In this document: positions 26,111-35,042 of the stretch, piece by piece
Layout: each line of letters opens with the position of its first letter
Numbering within the stretch: the first letter of the stretch is position 1
Origin: an uncultured Clostridia bacterium
GTDB taxonomy: Bacteria > Bacillota > Clostridia > TANB77 > CAG-508
DNA length: 43,567 nt
NCBI GenBank assembly: GCA_934130435.1
Contig: CAKOYB010000009.1
Span: 1-43,567 of the forward strand
Direction: 5' to 3'
Program-made: the position numbers and the translations under genes
The notes under the pieces: generated by a model
What the model saw: only the letters and a program-made list of their open reading frames with translations
Database searches by the model: none
Told to the model about the DNA's origin: nothing

Positions 26111-27305
26111 TTATTGATTGTTACTGCATACGTGTTTTCTTGTCATTTCTAATAGATTTAATTTTGTAAATCCTATTACTTGTATTTTTGATCTATCTTT
26201 TTTCATCTCGTTTTTTAATACTTCAATAATTCTTTCTTTATTTTCTTCCTCTTTCATATCTATAAAATCGATTATAACAATTCCACCAATATCTCTAAGC
26301 CTTAGCTGCTTAGCAATCTCTATACTCGCTTCTTTATTAACTTTGAATATTGTGGATTCAACATTATCTTTTCCTATATACTTACCAGAGTTTACATCTA
26401 TCGCTGTTAATGCTTCTGTTTTATCTATCGAAATAAATCCTCCACATTTTAGCCAAATTTTTCTTTTATTAGACTTTTCTATTTGTTTTGACAATTCATA
26501 GTTATCATTTACTAAATCAATATCTTCTAATAGTTTTATCTTGATATCGGCTTCAAATTCTTTAATAATTTTTTCTACATAATCAAATTCTTCTTTATTG
26601 TTAACAACAATTTCATTTAAATCTTTATCTATTAAGTCTAATAATAGTTTTTTTATTATTCCATGTGTTTTATATATAATTTTAGGATAATTATTTTTCT
26701 CGAGTTTTTCTTCATATAATTTTGATATATTTTTCCACTTGTTTAATGTATGCTCTATGTCATTTTTTATTTTATCTTCTGGCTGATTTTCGGCTGCTGT
26801 TCTTACAATTATTCCATAATTTTCTGGCAAATATTTTCTTACTATATTAGTAAGCCTTTTCTTTTCTTCTTCATCCTCTATTTTTTGTGAAATTGTTACT
26901 ATAGTAGTATTTGGCATTAATACAATATATCTACTATTTAAATTAATATGAGTAGATACTTTTGCACCTTTAGAATTTGTAAAATCCCTTTTAACCTGAA
27001 CTAATATTGGTTGTCCGAGGACGTGCAACTTTTTTAATATCTTCTTTAGTAATCTTTTTATCACTATTTACAACATCAATCTTTGGAAGCATATCTTGTA
27101 AATGTATAAATGTATTTTTTTTAAGCCCTATATTAATGAATGCTGCTTGCATGCCTGGTAATACACTTTCTATTTTACCAATATATATATTTCCTTCTAT
27201 CTTATTTGAGTCCTTTGTTTCTATATATTTTTCAACAATTTCTTCTCCTTCTAGTAATAAAATAGTCTTTTCTTGATTAGTTTTATTAATTATAATTTTC
27301 TTCAT
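26111..27305 (-). pseudogene. rng: Ribonuclease E/G family gene, interrupted by a frameshift
   Basis: Two frames together give one RNase G-like protein of about 396 aa. The first (from the ATG at 27305) encodes the S1 domain (GNIYIGKIESVLPGMQAAFINIGLKK) and then leaves the conserved frame at DIKK; the second continues LHVLGQPILVQVKRD, ISLP-like THINLNSRYIVLMP and the catalytic Asp motifs TAIDVNSGKY and IVIIDFIDM. The switch is at an A6 run (27030-27035), where removing one A restores a single frame. The protein also ends at MTRKHVCSNNQ, lacking the CxxC zinc-link segment and small domain of RNase G. It may be a true mutation, a sequence error or +1 recoding. It follows pth by about 31 nt. Confidence 0.75.
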
Positions 27306-27336
27306 TGTTAATTCCTTTCATGTGTTTGTCTTTCTT

Positions 27337-27894
27337 TTAGTTATATTTATTCATTGCATAACTTACGTTATTTTTTATAATATCTTCCGTAGCTTTACTA
27401 GCTCTTTCTATACCAACCTTTAGCTCTTCATATTCATTATCTGATATATGTCTTAAAATGTAATTAATAAGATCTCCTTGATGTTCTGGAAGTCCCACTC
27501 CTATGCGTACTCTTAAAAAATTTGTTGAATTAATTTCATGAACAACTGACTTAATTCCATTATGTGTTCCTGCACTTCCATTTGCTCGTATTCTAATTTT
27601 TCCAGGAATTATATCTATATCATCATATATTATAATTATATTATTATCTTCTATTTTAAAATAGTCTTTAAAAGCTTTAACAGCCTCTCCACTAAGGTTC
27701 ATATATGTTTGTGGTTTTACTAATATAACCTGATTATTATCAATTTTTCCTATTCCATATAAGCTATTAAACTTTTTTTTATTTATTTGTATATTATTAT
27801 TTTCAGAAATTTTGTTAACACAGTCAAAACCCATATTATGTCTTGTTCTTGAATACTCTTCTTCTGGATTTCCCAGTCCAACTACTAAATACAT
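27337..27894 (-). CDS. pth: Peptidyl-tRNA hydrolase
   Basis: 185 aa. MYLVVGLGNPEEEYSRTRHNMGFD contains the catalytic His (RHNMG) and Asn; VKPQTYMNLSGEAV, IIYDDIDIIPGKIRIR and SAGTHNGIKSV are the remaining family blocks. It recycles peptidyl-tRNA released by ribosomes, and its position next to tmRNA and RNase E/G makes a translation-quality neighbourhood. Confidence 0.96.
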   Translation of the reverse strand: MYLVVGLGNPEEEYSRTRHNMGFDCVNKISENNNIQINKKKFNSLYGIGKIDNNQVILVKPQTYMNLSGEAVKAFKDYFKIEDNNIIIIYDDIDIIPGKIRIRANGSAGTHNGIKSVVHEINSTNFLRVRIGVGLPEHQGDLINYILRHISDNEYEELKVGIERASKATEDIIKNNVSYAMNKYN

Positions 27895-28010
27895 ATTTTT
27901 GTTTCCTTTTATTTTTTATATTATTATATCATCTTTAGACTTTTTTTCAAGTAAAAGTTCAGTTTTAAAGCTCAAAATATAAGTATTTTCTTACAGATTC
28001 ATTGTTAAAC

Positions 28011-28054
28011 TTAAAAGAAACTACTTTGACATTACTCAAAATAGCTTCTTTTAA
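28011..28054 (-). terminator. Terminator of pyk
   Basis: 13-bp stem TTAAAAGAAACTA (28011-28023) / TAGCTTCTTTTAA (28042-28054), one G-U on the minus strand, 18-nt loop. The T-rich segment is partly in the stem, so termination strength is uncertain. It is 25 nt beyond the pyk stop. Confidence 0.55.
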
Positions 28055-28078
28055 TTATTGTTTGCTTAAGTATTAAAA

Positions 28079-29521
28079 CTATATTTTTAATACTCCATCT
28101 ATAATTTTGTTTTCTCCAATGCTGTTTGTTGTTTTTGCTCCACCAGATATAACTACTATATCTCCACTTTCTAATAGTTCTTCTTTTAATTTATTTATTC
28201 CTGCCTCTACTGTTTCTTCTACAGTACCTTCACCTTCAATTAAAACAGGGAACACATTCCATGATAAAGATAATTGTTGATATGTTGAATAGTTATCTGT
28301 AATAGCAAGTATTGGGCATTCAGGTCCCATTCCTGCTAATTTTCTTGCTGAATTTCCTGTATGAGTATATGAAATTATAGCTTTTGCCTTTAAATTTTTA
28401 GCTGTTGCTGTTGCAATATATGCAATATGTTTGTCTAAATCTTGGCAATTCAATTCAGCTTCTTTGTTTTTAAACCTTTTCCAATAGTTTACATCTTCTT
28501 CTACAGCATGAGCAATTTTTGTCATTGTTTTTACACATAAATCAGGATGTTTTCCCATTGCAGATTCTCCTGAAAGCATTATTGCTCCAGTTCTATCATA
28601 AACTGCATTTGCAACATCACTAACCTCTGCTCTTGTTGGTCTTGGGTTGGTTGTCATTGATTCTAACATTTGAGTTGCTGTTATAACAGGTTTTCCAATT
28701 TCATTACATTTTTTTATAAAATATTTTTGTATTAGTGGTACTTTTTCAAATGGTACTTCAACAGCCATATCTCCACGAGCAACCATTATTCCATCTGATG
28801 CTTCTAATATTTCATCAAAATTATCTATTCCTTCTTGGCTTTCTATTTTAGAAATTATCTTAATATGTTCTCCACCATTTTCTTTTAGTAAATTTCTAAT
28901 AGCTTCAACATCTGATTTTCTTCTTACAAAAGAAGCTGCAATGCAGTCAAAACCTGCTTTAATTCCATTTTTTATATCATCAATATCTTTTTGTGATAAA
29001 GCTGGTAAATTTAATTTTAATCCTGGTACATTTACAGTTTTTCTACTTCCAAGCATTCCTGTATTTAATGCTGTACAAACAACATCTTTTCCAACAATTT
29101 CATCTACTCTAAATTCTATTGCTCCATCATCTACTAGAATTGTAGATCCAACCTTTACATCTTCTGATAAACCTTTATAGCTTATAGAAGTTTTTGTTTC
29201 ATTTCCAATTACATCATCATATAAGAAAGTAAACTTTGTTCCTTCTTCGATTTTAACTTTTACATCACCAGATTCTTGTTTACCTGTTCTAATTTCAGGT
29301 CCCTTTGTATCTAGCATTAATGCTATTGGTTTATTTAATTTTGCTCTAACCTTCTTTATTGTTTCTATTTTAGTAGCATTTTCTTCATATCCACCATGTG
29401 AAAAATTAATTCTTGCTACATTCATTCCTGCATTTACCAACTTTGTTACCATTTCTTCGCTTTCACTAGCTGGTCCTATAGTACATACTATTCTTGTTTT
29501 TCTTAAATCAACATTTTTCAC
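28079..29521 (-). CDS. pyk: Pyruvate kinase
   Basis: 480 aa from a GTG start with AAAGAGGT 7 nt upstream; the ATG 27 nt earlier lacks a ribosome-binding site. RKTRIVCTIGPAS at the start, MNVARINFSHG, MLDTKGPEIRTG, the metal/K+ signature ISKIESQEGIDNFDEI, MVARGDMAVEVP and TATQMLESM are all intact. The C-terminal allosteric domain is present; there is no PEP-utiliser extension of the Bacillus kind. It converts PEP and ADP to pyruvate and ATP. Confidence 0.96.
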   Translation of the reverse strand: MKNVDLRKTRIVCTIGPASESEEMVTKLVNAGMNVARINFSHGGYEENATKIETIKKVRAKLNKPIALMLDTKGPEIRTGKQESGDVKVKIEEGTKFTFLYDDVIGNETKTSISYKGLSEDVKVGSTILVDDGAIEFRVDEIVGKDVVCTALNTGMLGSRKTVNVPGLKLNLPALSQKDIDDIKNGIKAGFDCIAASFVRRKSDVEAIRNLLKENGGEHIKIISKIESQEGIDNFDEILEASDGIMVARGDMAVEVPFEKVPLIQKYFIKKCNEIGKPVITATQMLESMTTNPRPTRAEVSDVANAVYDRTGAIMLSGESAMGKHPDLCVKTMTKIAHAVEEDVNYWKRFKNKEAELNCQDLDKHIAYIATATAKNLKAKAIISYTHTGNSARKLAGMGPECPILAITDNYSTYQQLSLSWNVFPVLIEGEGTVEETVEAGINKLKEELLESGDIVVISGGAKTTNSIGENKIIDGVLKI

Positions 29522-29555
29522 TTTAATTACCTCTTTCTTTTTTAACATAATGAAT

Positions 29556-29585
29556 ATTATAACATATTTTATTTTACATATTCAA
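29556..29585 (-). promoter_or_regulatory. pyk: Promoter of pyk
   Basis: TTGAAT (29585-29580), 18 nt, TGTTATAAT with an extended -10 (29561-29556), 34 nt before the GTG start. Confidence 0.6.
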
Positions 29586-29665
29586 TACTTTTTTATCATT
29601 TCAGTATTTTTTTATTTAGTTTTGAATAATGCGGAATAATTTATATATATTCACTATTACACAAA

Positions 29666-29710
29666 CAAACTATATATTATTTTTTTATGAAGAGAAAAAT
29701 ATATAGTTTG
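29666..29710 (-). repeat. AT-rich inverted repeat downstream of the BofC-like gene
   Basis: Perfect 13-bp arms CAAACTATATATT (29666-29678) and AATATATAGTTTG (29698-29710) around a 19-nt loop that includes a T7 stretch. It could be the terminator of the BofC-like gene, but no U-run follows the stem. A related sequence lies at about 216-252. Confidence 0.5.
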
Positions 29711-29800
29711 CTTGATACTTATTTTCTAAAATTTAAATCAAATATTAATAATTAAAAATCTAGTTGTTTCTGTCAAAATGCCCATTCCCTATTGACAACA

Positions 29801-30391
29801 TTATTCAAAGTCTTCTATTGTTGATATAAGGCTTTCTTTACCATAAACCTTTATTCCAGATTGTAAATTTAATATATCCTCAGTTGTTAAGTATTTACTT
29901 GTTATATCTGTTTTTTCATATTCTTTTTCATTTCCATATTCATCTATTAAATATATAGTTAAAGTATCGCCGTTTAGCTTCAAAAGATAATGTTGGTTGC
30001 AATATTTATCCTCTTGTTTTTCTAATATTACTTCTTCTGGGGAGAAACCTGTTAGCTTCCATGTCTTATATTTTTCCTCAAATTCCTCTTCTGTTAAGTT
30101 AACACACGAGGCATCTATATCCTTATATTCATTTATATAATGATTGCATTTTGCATAATATGTTTTAAAAATAATAAGAGTTTTTGAAGTTGTTTTTTCT
30201 GTAGTAGACATAGTTGATATTGTATTTGCTATACTGGTTCTATCTTCTATAGTAACTACCTCTGTGCTTGTACCATTAAAATAGTTGTTTTTTTCAACCT
30301 CTTTATTAGTTTTATTATATAATCTTATTCCTGTTATTACTCCTAAAATTACAATTATAAAACATGCTATAAATACTATTCCTTTCTTCAT
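29801..30391 (-). CDS. BofC C-terminal-like domain protein
   Basis: 196 aa: an N-terminal membrane helix (GIVFIACFIIVILGVITGI), a Ser/Thr-rich linker, then TYYAKCNHYINEYKDID, LTEEEFEEKYKTWKLTGFSPEEVILEK, YCNQHYLLKLNGDTLTIY and YLTTEDILNLQSGIKVYGKESL. This order matches the BofC C-terminal-like proteins of Clostridia; in Bacillus, BofC restrains SpoIVB protease in the intermembrane space during sporulation. Here the domain is fused to a membrane anchor and sits next to comEC, so the role is inferred. The start was chosen for the GGAGG site at 6 nt. Confidence 0.7.
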   Translation of the reverse strand: MKKGIVFIACFIIVILGVITGIRLYNKTNKEVEKNNYFNGTSTEVVTIEDRTSIANTISTMSTTEKTTSKTLIIFKTYYAKCNHYINEYKDIDASCVNLTEEEFEEKYKTWKLTGFSPEEVILEKQEDKYCNQHYLLKLNGDTLTIYLIDEYGNEKEYEKTDITSKYLTTEDILNLQSGIKVYGKESLISTIEDFE

Positions 30392-30463
30392 AATAACCTC
30401 CAAATAATATCATATATATCTTTATTATTTTCCATAATTATCATGAATATACATTTTCTCTCA

Positions 30464-32863
30464 TTAATTGTTTATTTGTATTCCAATTTTATAGTTTGAT
30501 TTAGCATTTACAGTTACTTTAATTTCTCCCATTTCATCTGTTCTATAAATTCTAGTTCTATTATCTATAAAGTTCCTTATTGTAGTATCTGCAGGATGTC
30601 CAAAATTATTGTTTTGTCCAACTCCTATAAATGCGCATTGCGGATTAACAGCTTTTATAAATTCTTTTGTTGACGAGGTTTTTGAGCCATGATGTGCAAC
30701 TTTTATTATTGTAGATCTAAGAATATTACAATTTATATATTTTCTTAAAATCTCCTTTTCCGCCATTTCTTCAATATCTCCTGTAAATAACATTGAAAAC
30801 TTTCTATATTCTAATTTCCCTACTATAGAATTATTATTAATTGCATTATCTCTTATTATATCTTTTGAACTTGGCCATAGAATAGTAAAACACACATTCT
30901 TATCAAAAAAAATTTTATTTCCTGCTTCAATTACGTTAACTTTTATATTATTATCTTGAACAATTTTCTTGAATTTTTGATAATTGGCTGATACTTCATA
31001 TTGTTTTCCTATTATAACCTTTTTAACTTTTATATACTGCATTAAATACAACAGACCTTCGCAATGATCTGAATCAAAGTGAGATATTACCATATAATCA
31101 ATCTTTTTAATTTTTCTGTTTAATAAATATGGTAACAGTACCTTTTCTCCTATATCAAATTCATTTGAAAGTTCACTGCCGCCACCATCAATTAATACTG
31201 TTTTTCCATTTGGAGTAACTATAAGACTACTATCTCCTTGTCCCACATCTATAAAATATAATTTTAAACTTTTAGGAACAGTATTTATAATTATAGCTAT
31301 AGCAATACTAATCATAGTTATAATTACAGTTAATATTTTTAAATTGTTTTTAATATATTTTTTTATTTCAATTATCATCTTTATTACTCTTTTTTCTATA
31401 TATCTTAAGTTCTTTTTTCTTTTTATTTTTAGATAATAAGAAATAAATACAATTACGATATAATAAAAAATTATTGTTATAGTGTAAGGGGGAATTATAT
31501 AGATTTTTGAAAATGGTATTTTAGATACAAACTTTGCAGTTTGTAATAAAAGTTTTAAGATTATATTATATATTTTCGAGAAAGCATATGCAATTTTCAA
31601 ATTAGTAAATGTAAGACCTATAAGTATAAATCCACATATTGTAATAGCTCCAATTAAATTTCCAGCTATTATATTTGAAATCAAAAATGTGAGCGACACA
31701 TTATAAAAACACCTCATTATTATTGGAAATGTCATTAGCTGTGCATATATTGATATTAATGCAAGTTGTTTGATTTTGTTTTTTAAATTAATTTGTTTAT
31801 AAGAAAATAATAATATTCCAATAGTTGCAAGATAAGAAAGTATAAATCCAATTCCTTTTATTCTATATGGATTCTCTGTTAACATAATAATTATTGATAT
31901 GGCAATGTTTGTCCAAATATCACTTTTTCTTCTAAAAACAGATTGCATTAAATATAAGATTGCCATTATACAAGCTCTAATAACTGAAGATGTAAATCCA
32001 ACTATGTAAAGAAAGAAAACAAGAATTAAACTTGTGATAATCTTATTTATAGATTTATGTATATTTATTTTACTAATAATAAATGATATTCCAATAACCA
32101 TATACGAAATATGCATTCCGGATATTGCCAATAAATGTGATAAACTGCTATTAGAAAAATCATCTCTTATGTTTTTTTCTATTTCGTCTGTATATCCTAT
32201 TAAAATTCCCAAGCATAGAGCTTGAGTTTCCTTTGGAAGAACTTCTTTTATATTATTTATTATTTTTAACTTAATTTCATTTGCTACTTTTCTAATTACA
32301 CTAACATTATTTTCTTTTATTATTTTAATATTTCCTTCTGAATTTATAATTGCGAATACTTTTATAGATTTTAAATATTCTCTGTAATTAAAACCTTTAT
32401 AATTTCTTGACACATTTGGAATTCTTTTTTCACCACAAAATGCTATTTTTTCTCCAAATTTAAGGGTTTTCTTTTGATTTTTATTAATATCTAAGAAAAC
32501 ATAAAAATTTTTATATTTTAAATTTTCTATTCTTACTTTATATCTATAATAATACTCTTTTTCAACTCCTTCATTCATAACTGTACCAATGTATTGACTT
32601 GAATTACTAGAATATAATTGTTCAAAAATATATTCAGTGGTTTTAATATACATATATCCAACAAGGCTAGAAATAATTACAGCAATTACTAATGCATGTG
32701 GAAAAAATACATTTATAAGCCTACTTATCTTTTTTATTTTAATGTTTTTAGTTATTATCAGTATTAAATACACCAAAAATAAAAAGGCTATATTTTTAAT
32801 ATATAGCCCTAATATTATTCCTAAAATAAATCCGATTGTTATTACTAGTATTGGTCTTTTCAA
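30464..32863 (-). CDS. comEC: DNA internalization competence protein ComEC/Rec2
   Basis: 799 aa, from a TTG start with AAGGAG 5 nt upstream. N-terminal helices and an OB-like domain are followed by the competence domain (SLSHLLAISGMHISYMVIG and about eight further membrane segments) and a C-terminal metallo-beta-lactamase-like domain with FIDVGQGDSSLI, DGGG and SHFDSDHCEGL. ComEC forms the channel for single-stranded DNA uptake, and the MBL part may degrade the other strand. comEA is not seen. Confidence 0.93.
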   Translation of the reverse strand: MKRPILVITIGFILGIILGLYIKNIAFLFLVYLILIITKNIKIKKISRLINVFFPHALVIAVIISSLVGYMYIKTTEYIFEQLYSSNSSQYIGTVMNEGVEKEYYYRYKVRIENLKYKNFYVFLDINKNQKKTLKFGEKIAFCGEKRIPNVSRNYKGFNYREYLKSIKVFAIINSEGNIKIIKENNVSVIRKVANEIKLKIINNIKEVLPKETQALCLGILIGYTDEIEKNIRDDFSNSSLSHLLAISGMHISYMVIGISFIISKINIHKSINKIITSLILVFFLYIVGFTSSVIRACIMAILYLMQSVFRRKSDIWTNIAISIIIMLTENPYRIKGIGFILSYLATIGILLFSYKQINLKNKIKQLALISIYAQLMTFPIIMRCFYNVSLTFLISNIIAGNLIGAITICGFILIGLTFTNLKIAYAFSKIYNIILKLLLQTAKFVSKIPFSKIYIIPPYTITIIFYYIVIVFISYYLKIKRKKNLRYIEKRVIKMIIEIKKYIKNNLKILTVIITMISIAIAIIINTVPKSLKLYFIDVGQGDSSLIVTPNGKTVLIDGGGSELSNEFDIGEKVLLPYLLNRKIKKIDYMVISHFDSDHCEGLLYLMQYIKVKKVIIGKQYEVSANYQKFKKIVQDNNIKVNVIEAGNKIFFDKNVCFTILWPSSKDIIRDNAINNNSIVGKLEYRKFSMLFTGDIEEMAEKEILRKYINCNILRSTIIKVAHHGSKTSSTKEFIKAVNPQCAFIGVGQNNNFGHPADTTIRNFIDNRTRIYRTDEMGEIKVTVNAKSNYKIGIQINN

Positions 32864-32885
32864 TAAAACTCCTTACTAGCTCCCC

Positions 32886-34163
32886 TTATTTTAATATTCT
32901 TCTTCCCATTACATATCTTTTAGGATAGTTATGTGACTTTGCATCAATATCAGTTATAATAACCCCTACTCCTGGTTCTGATGCATGAATCATTTTATTA
33001 TTTCCAATATATATTCCAACGTGTCCAATTCCCTTAAGTGATGTTCCTTTATATATAACTAAATCTCCTGGTTGTAAATCTGATTTTTCAACTTTTGTTC
33101 CATTTGTCGCCTGTCCTTTTGCTGATCTTGATAAAGTGTATCCAAAATTTTTATAAACGTAATATGTAAGTCCAGAGCAATCAAATCCTGTGCTTGGTGA
33201 TGCTGCTCCATATTTATACTTATATCCTAAGAACTTTTTAGCAAAATTAACTATATCTTGACCTGTTGTACCGTTTTTACTTTCTGTTTTTGTATCAGAT
33301 TTGTTTTCTTCTTTTTTTTCTTCGTCTTTGGTATTATTTGTTTCTTCTTTTCTGTCATCATTTGAACTTCTTGATGTAGTCTTTTCTTCATTTTCTTCTA
33401 CATTCTGTTTTTCAGATGAAAGAAGACTATTTGATACATAGCCGGTTTTTCCATCTACTTCAATCTTACTCCATTTAGAATCAACTTCTTCTATAAGATT
33501 TACTTCTGTATTTATACTTAACTTCTGAAGTGATGTTGAATCTACTGAAGGTTCTTTTCTAAGGTTTACTTTATCATATTTAATGTATTTTATCTCGTTT
33601 TTCTGTTCACTTTGTTTAGTATTATCTTCTTCATTTTCTGTTTTAGTATTACCATCCTTTTCTTCTAAAGAATCATTTCTAACCCAACCATATAATGAAT
33701 TTACACTAATATAGCTCCAATTATTTATTTGTTCTATTAATTGTACATCTGTATCTTTCTCTGATGTATAAATAACTGTTGAAGAAATATTAGGAACAAT
33801 ACATATTGGAGTCTCATTAGAAATATAGAAGCTCTTTTCTATATCTTTAGTAACTTCGTCGTCATCATCATTTAGGTTTTCCTCTGATATTTCACTATCA
33901 TCAACCTTTATATATTTTCCATAAATAAATCCTGTTTTATTTTTGGCTTTTATTTTATACCAATCTCCAGATTTTTCTAACACTTCAACTTTGTCATCTT
34001 GTGTTACTCTTGATACTATTTTTGAATCTGTTGAAGCTTTTTCTCTCATATTAACTGTGATTTCAGTTATTGTACCTGTTGTAGCAAAAGCTTTCGCATT
34101 TAATAAAAATACTATAAATACTGATATTAATAATGAAATTATATATTTATTTATTGATTTCAT
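32886..34163 (-). CDS. Secreted SH3b-NlpC/P60 peptidoglycan hydrolase
   Basis: 425 aa. A signal peptide ends near residue 28 (LNAKAFA|TT). Three SH3b-like cell-wall binding repeats follow: TVNMREKASTDSKIVSRV, the one around residues 110-165, and KVNLRKEPSVDSTSLQKL. After a Lys/Glu/Asn-rich linker the NlpC/P60 domain carries FDCSGLTYYVYKNFGY (catalytic Cys), GHVGIYIGN (His) and a downstream His in MIHASEP. It most likely cleaves D-Glu-DAP bonds in the wall. Stop and comEC start are about 20 nt apart. Confidence 0.9.
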   Translation of the reverse strand: MKSINKYIISLLISVFIVFLLNAKAFATTGTITEITVNMREKASTDSKIVSRVTQDDKVEVLEKSGDWYKIKAKNKTGFIYGKYIKVDDSEISEENLNDDDDEVTKDIEKSFYISNETPICIVPNISSTVIYTSEKDTDVQLIEQINNWSYISVNSLYGWVRNDSLEEKDGNTKTENEEDNTKQSEQKNEIKYIKYDKVNLRKEPSVDSTSLQKLSINTEVNLIEEVDSKWSKIEVDGKTGYVSNSLLSSEKQNVEENEEKTTSRSSNDDRKEETNNTKDEEKKEENKSDTKTESKNGTTGQDIVNFAKKFLGYKYKYGAASPSTGFDCSGLTYYVYKNFGYTLSRSAKGQATNGTKVEKSDLQPGDLVIYKGTSLKGIGHVGIYIGNNKMIHASEPGVGVIITDIDAKSHNYPKRYVMGRRILK

Positions 34164-34237
34164 GTTTTCTCCTATTATTATAACTCTATTTACTCTTGCT
34201 TTTGTTTATCTAATATTCATATGTATAATTCGATATA

Positions 34238-34266
34238 AGTATATAATTAACCAAGAAAAATGTCAA
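34238..34266 (-). promoter_or_regulatory. Promoter of the NlpC/P60 gene
   Basis: TTGACA (34266-34261), 17 nt, TATACT (34243-34238), matching all and five of six consensus bases. The -35 lies inside the 3' end of the nucleosidase gene. Confidence 0.7.
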
Positions 34267-34936
34267 TAAATTTAGCATATCTTTCACAAGCCATTTTCAA
34301 ATAAGTTTCAAAATCAATTCCATTATTTCCATTTGGTTTATCTGATATAGCTCGAATAACAATAAATGGTATATTATCTAATGTACATACCTGTGCAATT
34401 GCTGCTCCTTCCATTTCTGTACAGTCTGGATTAAATTCATTTTGTATTCTTTTTTTAACATTAAGGTCTTGTACAAAAACATCTCCTGTTGCAATAGTTC
34501 CTATAAATGCATTAAAGCCCTCATCTAAGTTTTTCATGATTTTTTCAGTTCTATTAATCAAATCCTTATTAGAATAAAAATATTTTCCTAAATTAGATAT
34601 ATATCCCTTTTCATGTCCGTCTGCTGTAATATCAAAATCATGTTGCACCAACTTATCTGCTATAACTACATCTCCAATATCAATATTATCTTTAAGGCCT
34701 CCAGCTGTTCCAACATTAATAATATATTCTGGTTTATAATTATCAATTAATATTTGAGTTGTTCTTGCAGCATTAACCTTGCCTACGCCACATTGGACAA
34801 GAACAATATTTTTATTATGTATCCTTCCTTCAATAAAAGTCAATTCATAAATATTATTTATTTTTATATCCTCCATCAATTTTTCAATAGTAGCCACTTC
34901 TTCAGTCATTGCAGCAATAATGCCTATATATTTCAT
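34247..34936 (-). CDS. mtnN: 5'-methylthioadenosine/S-adenosylhomocysteine nucleosidase
   Basis: 229 aa. MKYIGIIAAMTEEVATIEKLM, VLVQCGVGKVNAARTTQ, NVGTAGGLKDNIDIGDVVIADKLVQHDFD, the substrate segment TEMEGAAIAQVC and AISDKPNG with the catalytic Asp are all conserved. It removes adenine from MTA and SAH, feeding methionine and AI-2-type recycling. The start at 34936 uses GGAGTG about 8 nt upstream. Confidence 0.95.
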   Translation of the reverse strand: MKYIGIIAAMTEEVATIEKLMEDIKINNIYELTFIEGRIHNKNIVLVQCGVGKVNAARTTQILIDNYKPEYIINVGTAGGLKDNIDIGDVVIADKLVQHDFDITADGHEKGYISNLGKYFYSNKDLINRTEKIMKNLDEGFNAFIGTIATGDVFVQDLNVKKRIQNEFNPDCTEMEGAAIAQVCTLDNIPFIVIRAISDKPNGNNGIDFETYLKMACERYAKFIDIFLG

Positions 34937-35008
34937 ACAACTCACTCCTTATTTATATACATAATATTTTATTATATTTGTAATAGCTTGTCTACTATTC
35001 GATATAAA

Positions 35009-35034
35009 AAATACTATATAAAAATATAGTATTT
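35009..35034 (-). terminator. Terminator of the duplicated-domain surface protein gene
   Basis: 10-bp stem AAATACTATA (35009-35018) / TATAGTATTT (35025-35034), 6-nt loop, followed on the minus strand by a T6 run. It starts 9 nt after the stop. Confidence 0.7.
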
Positions 35035-35042
35035 CTTATTTT

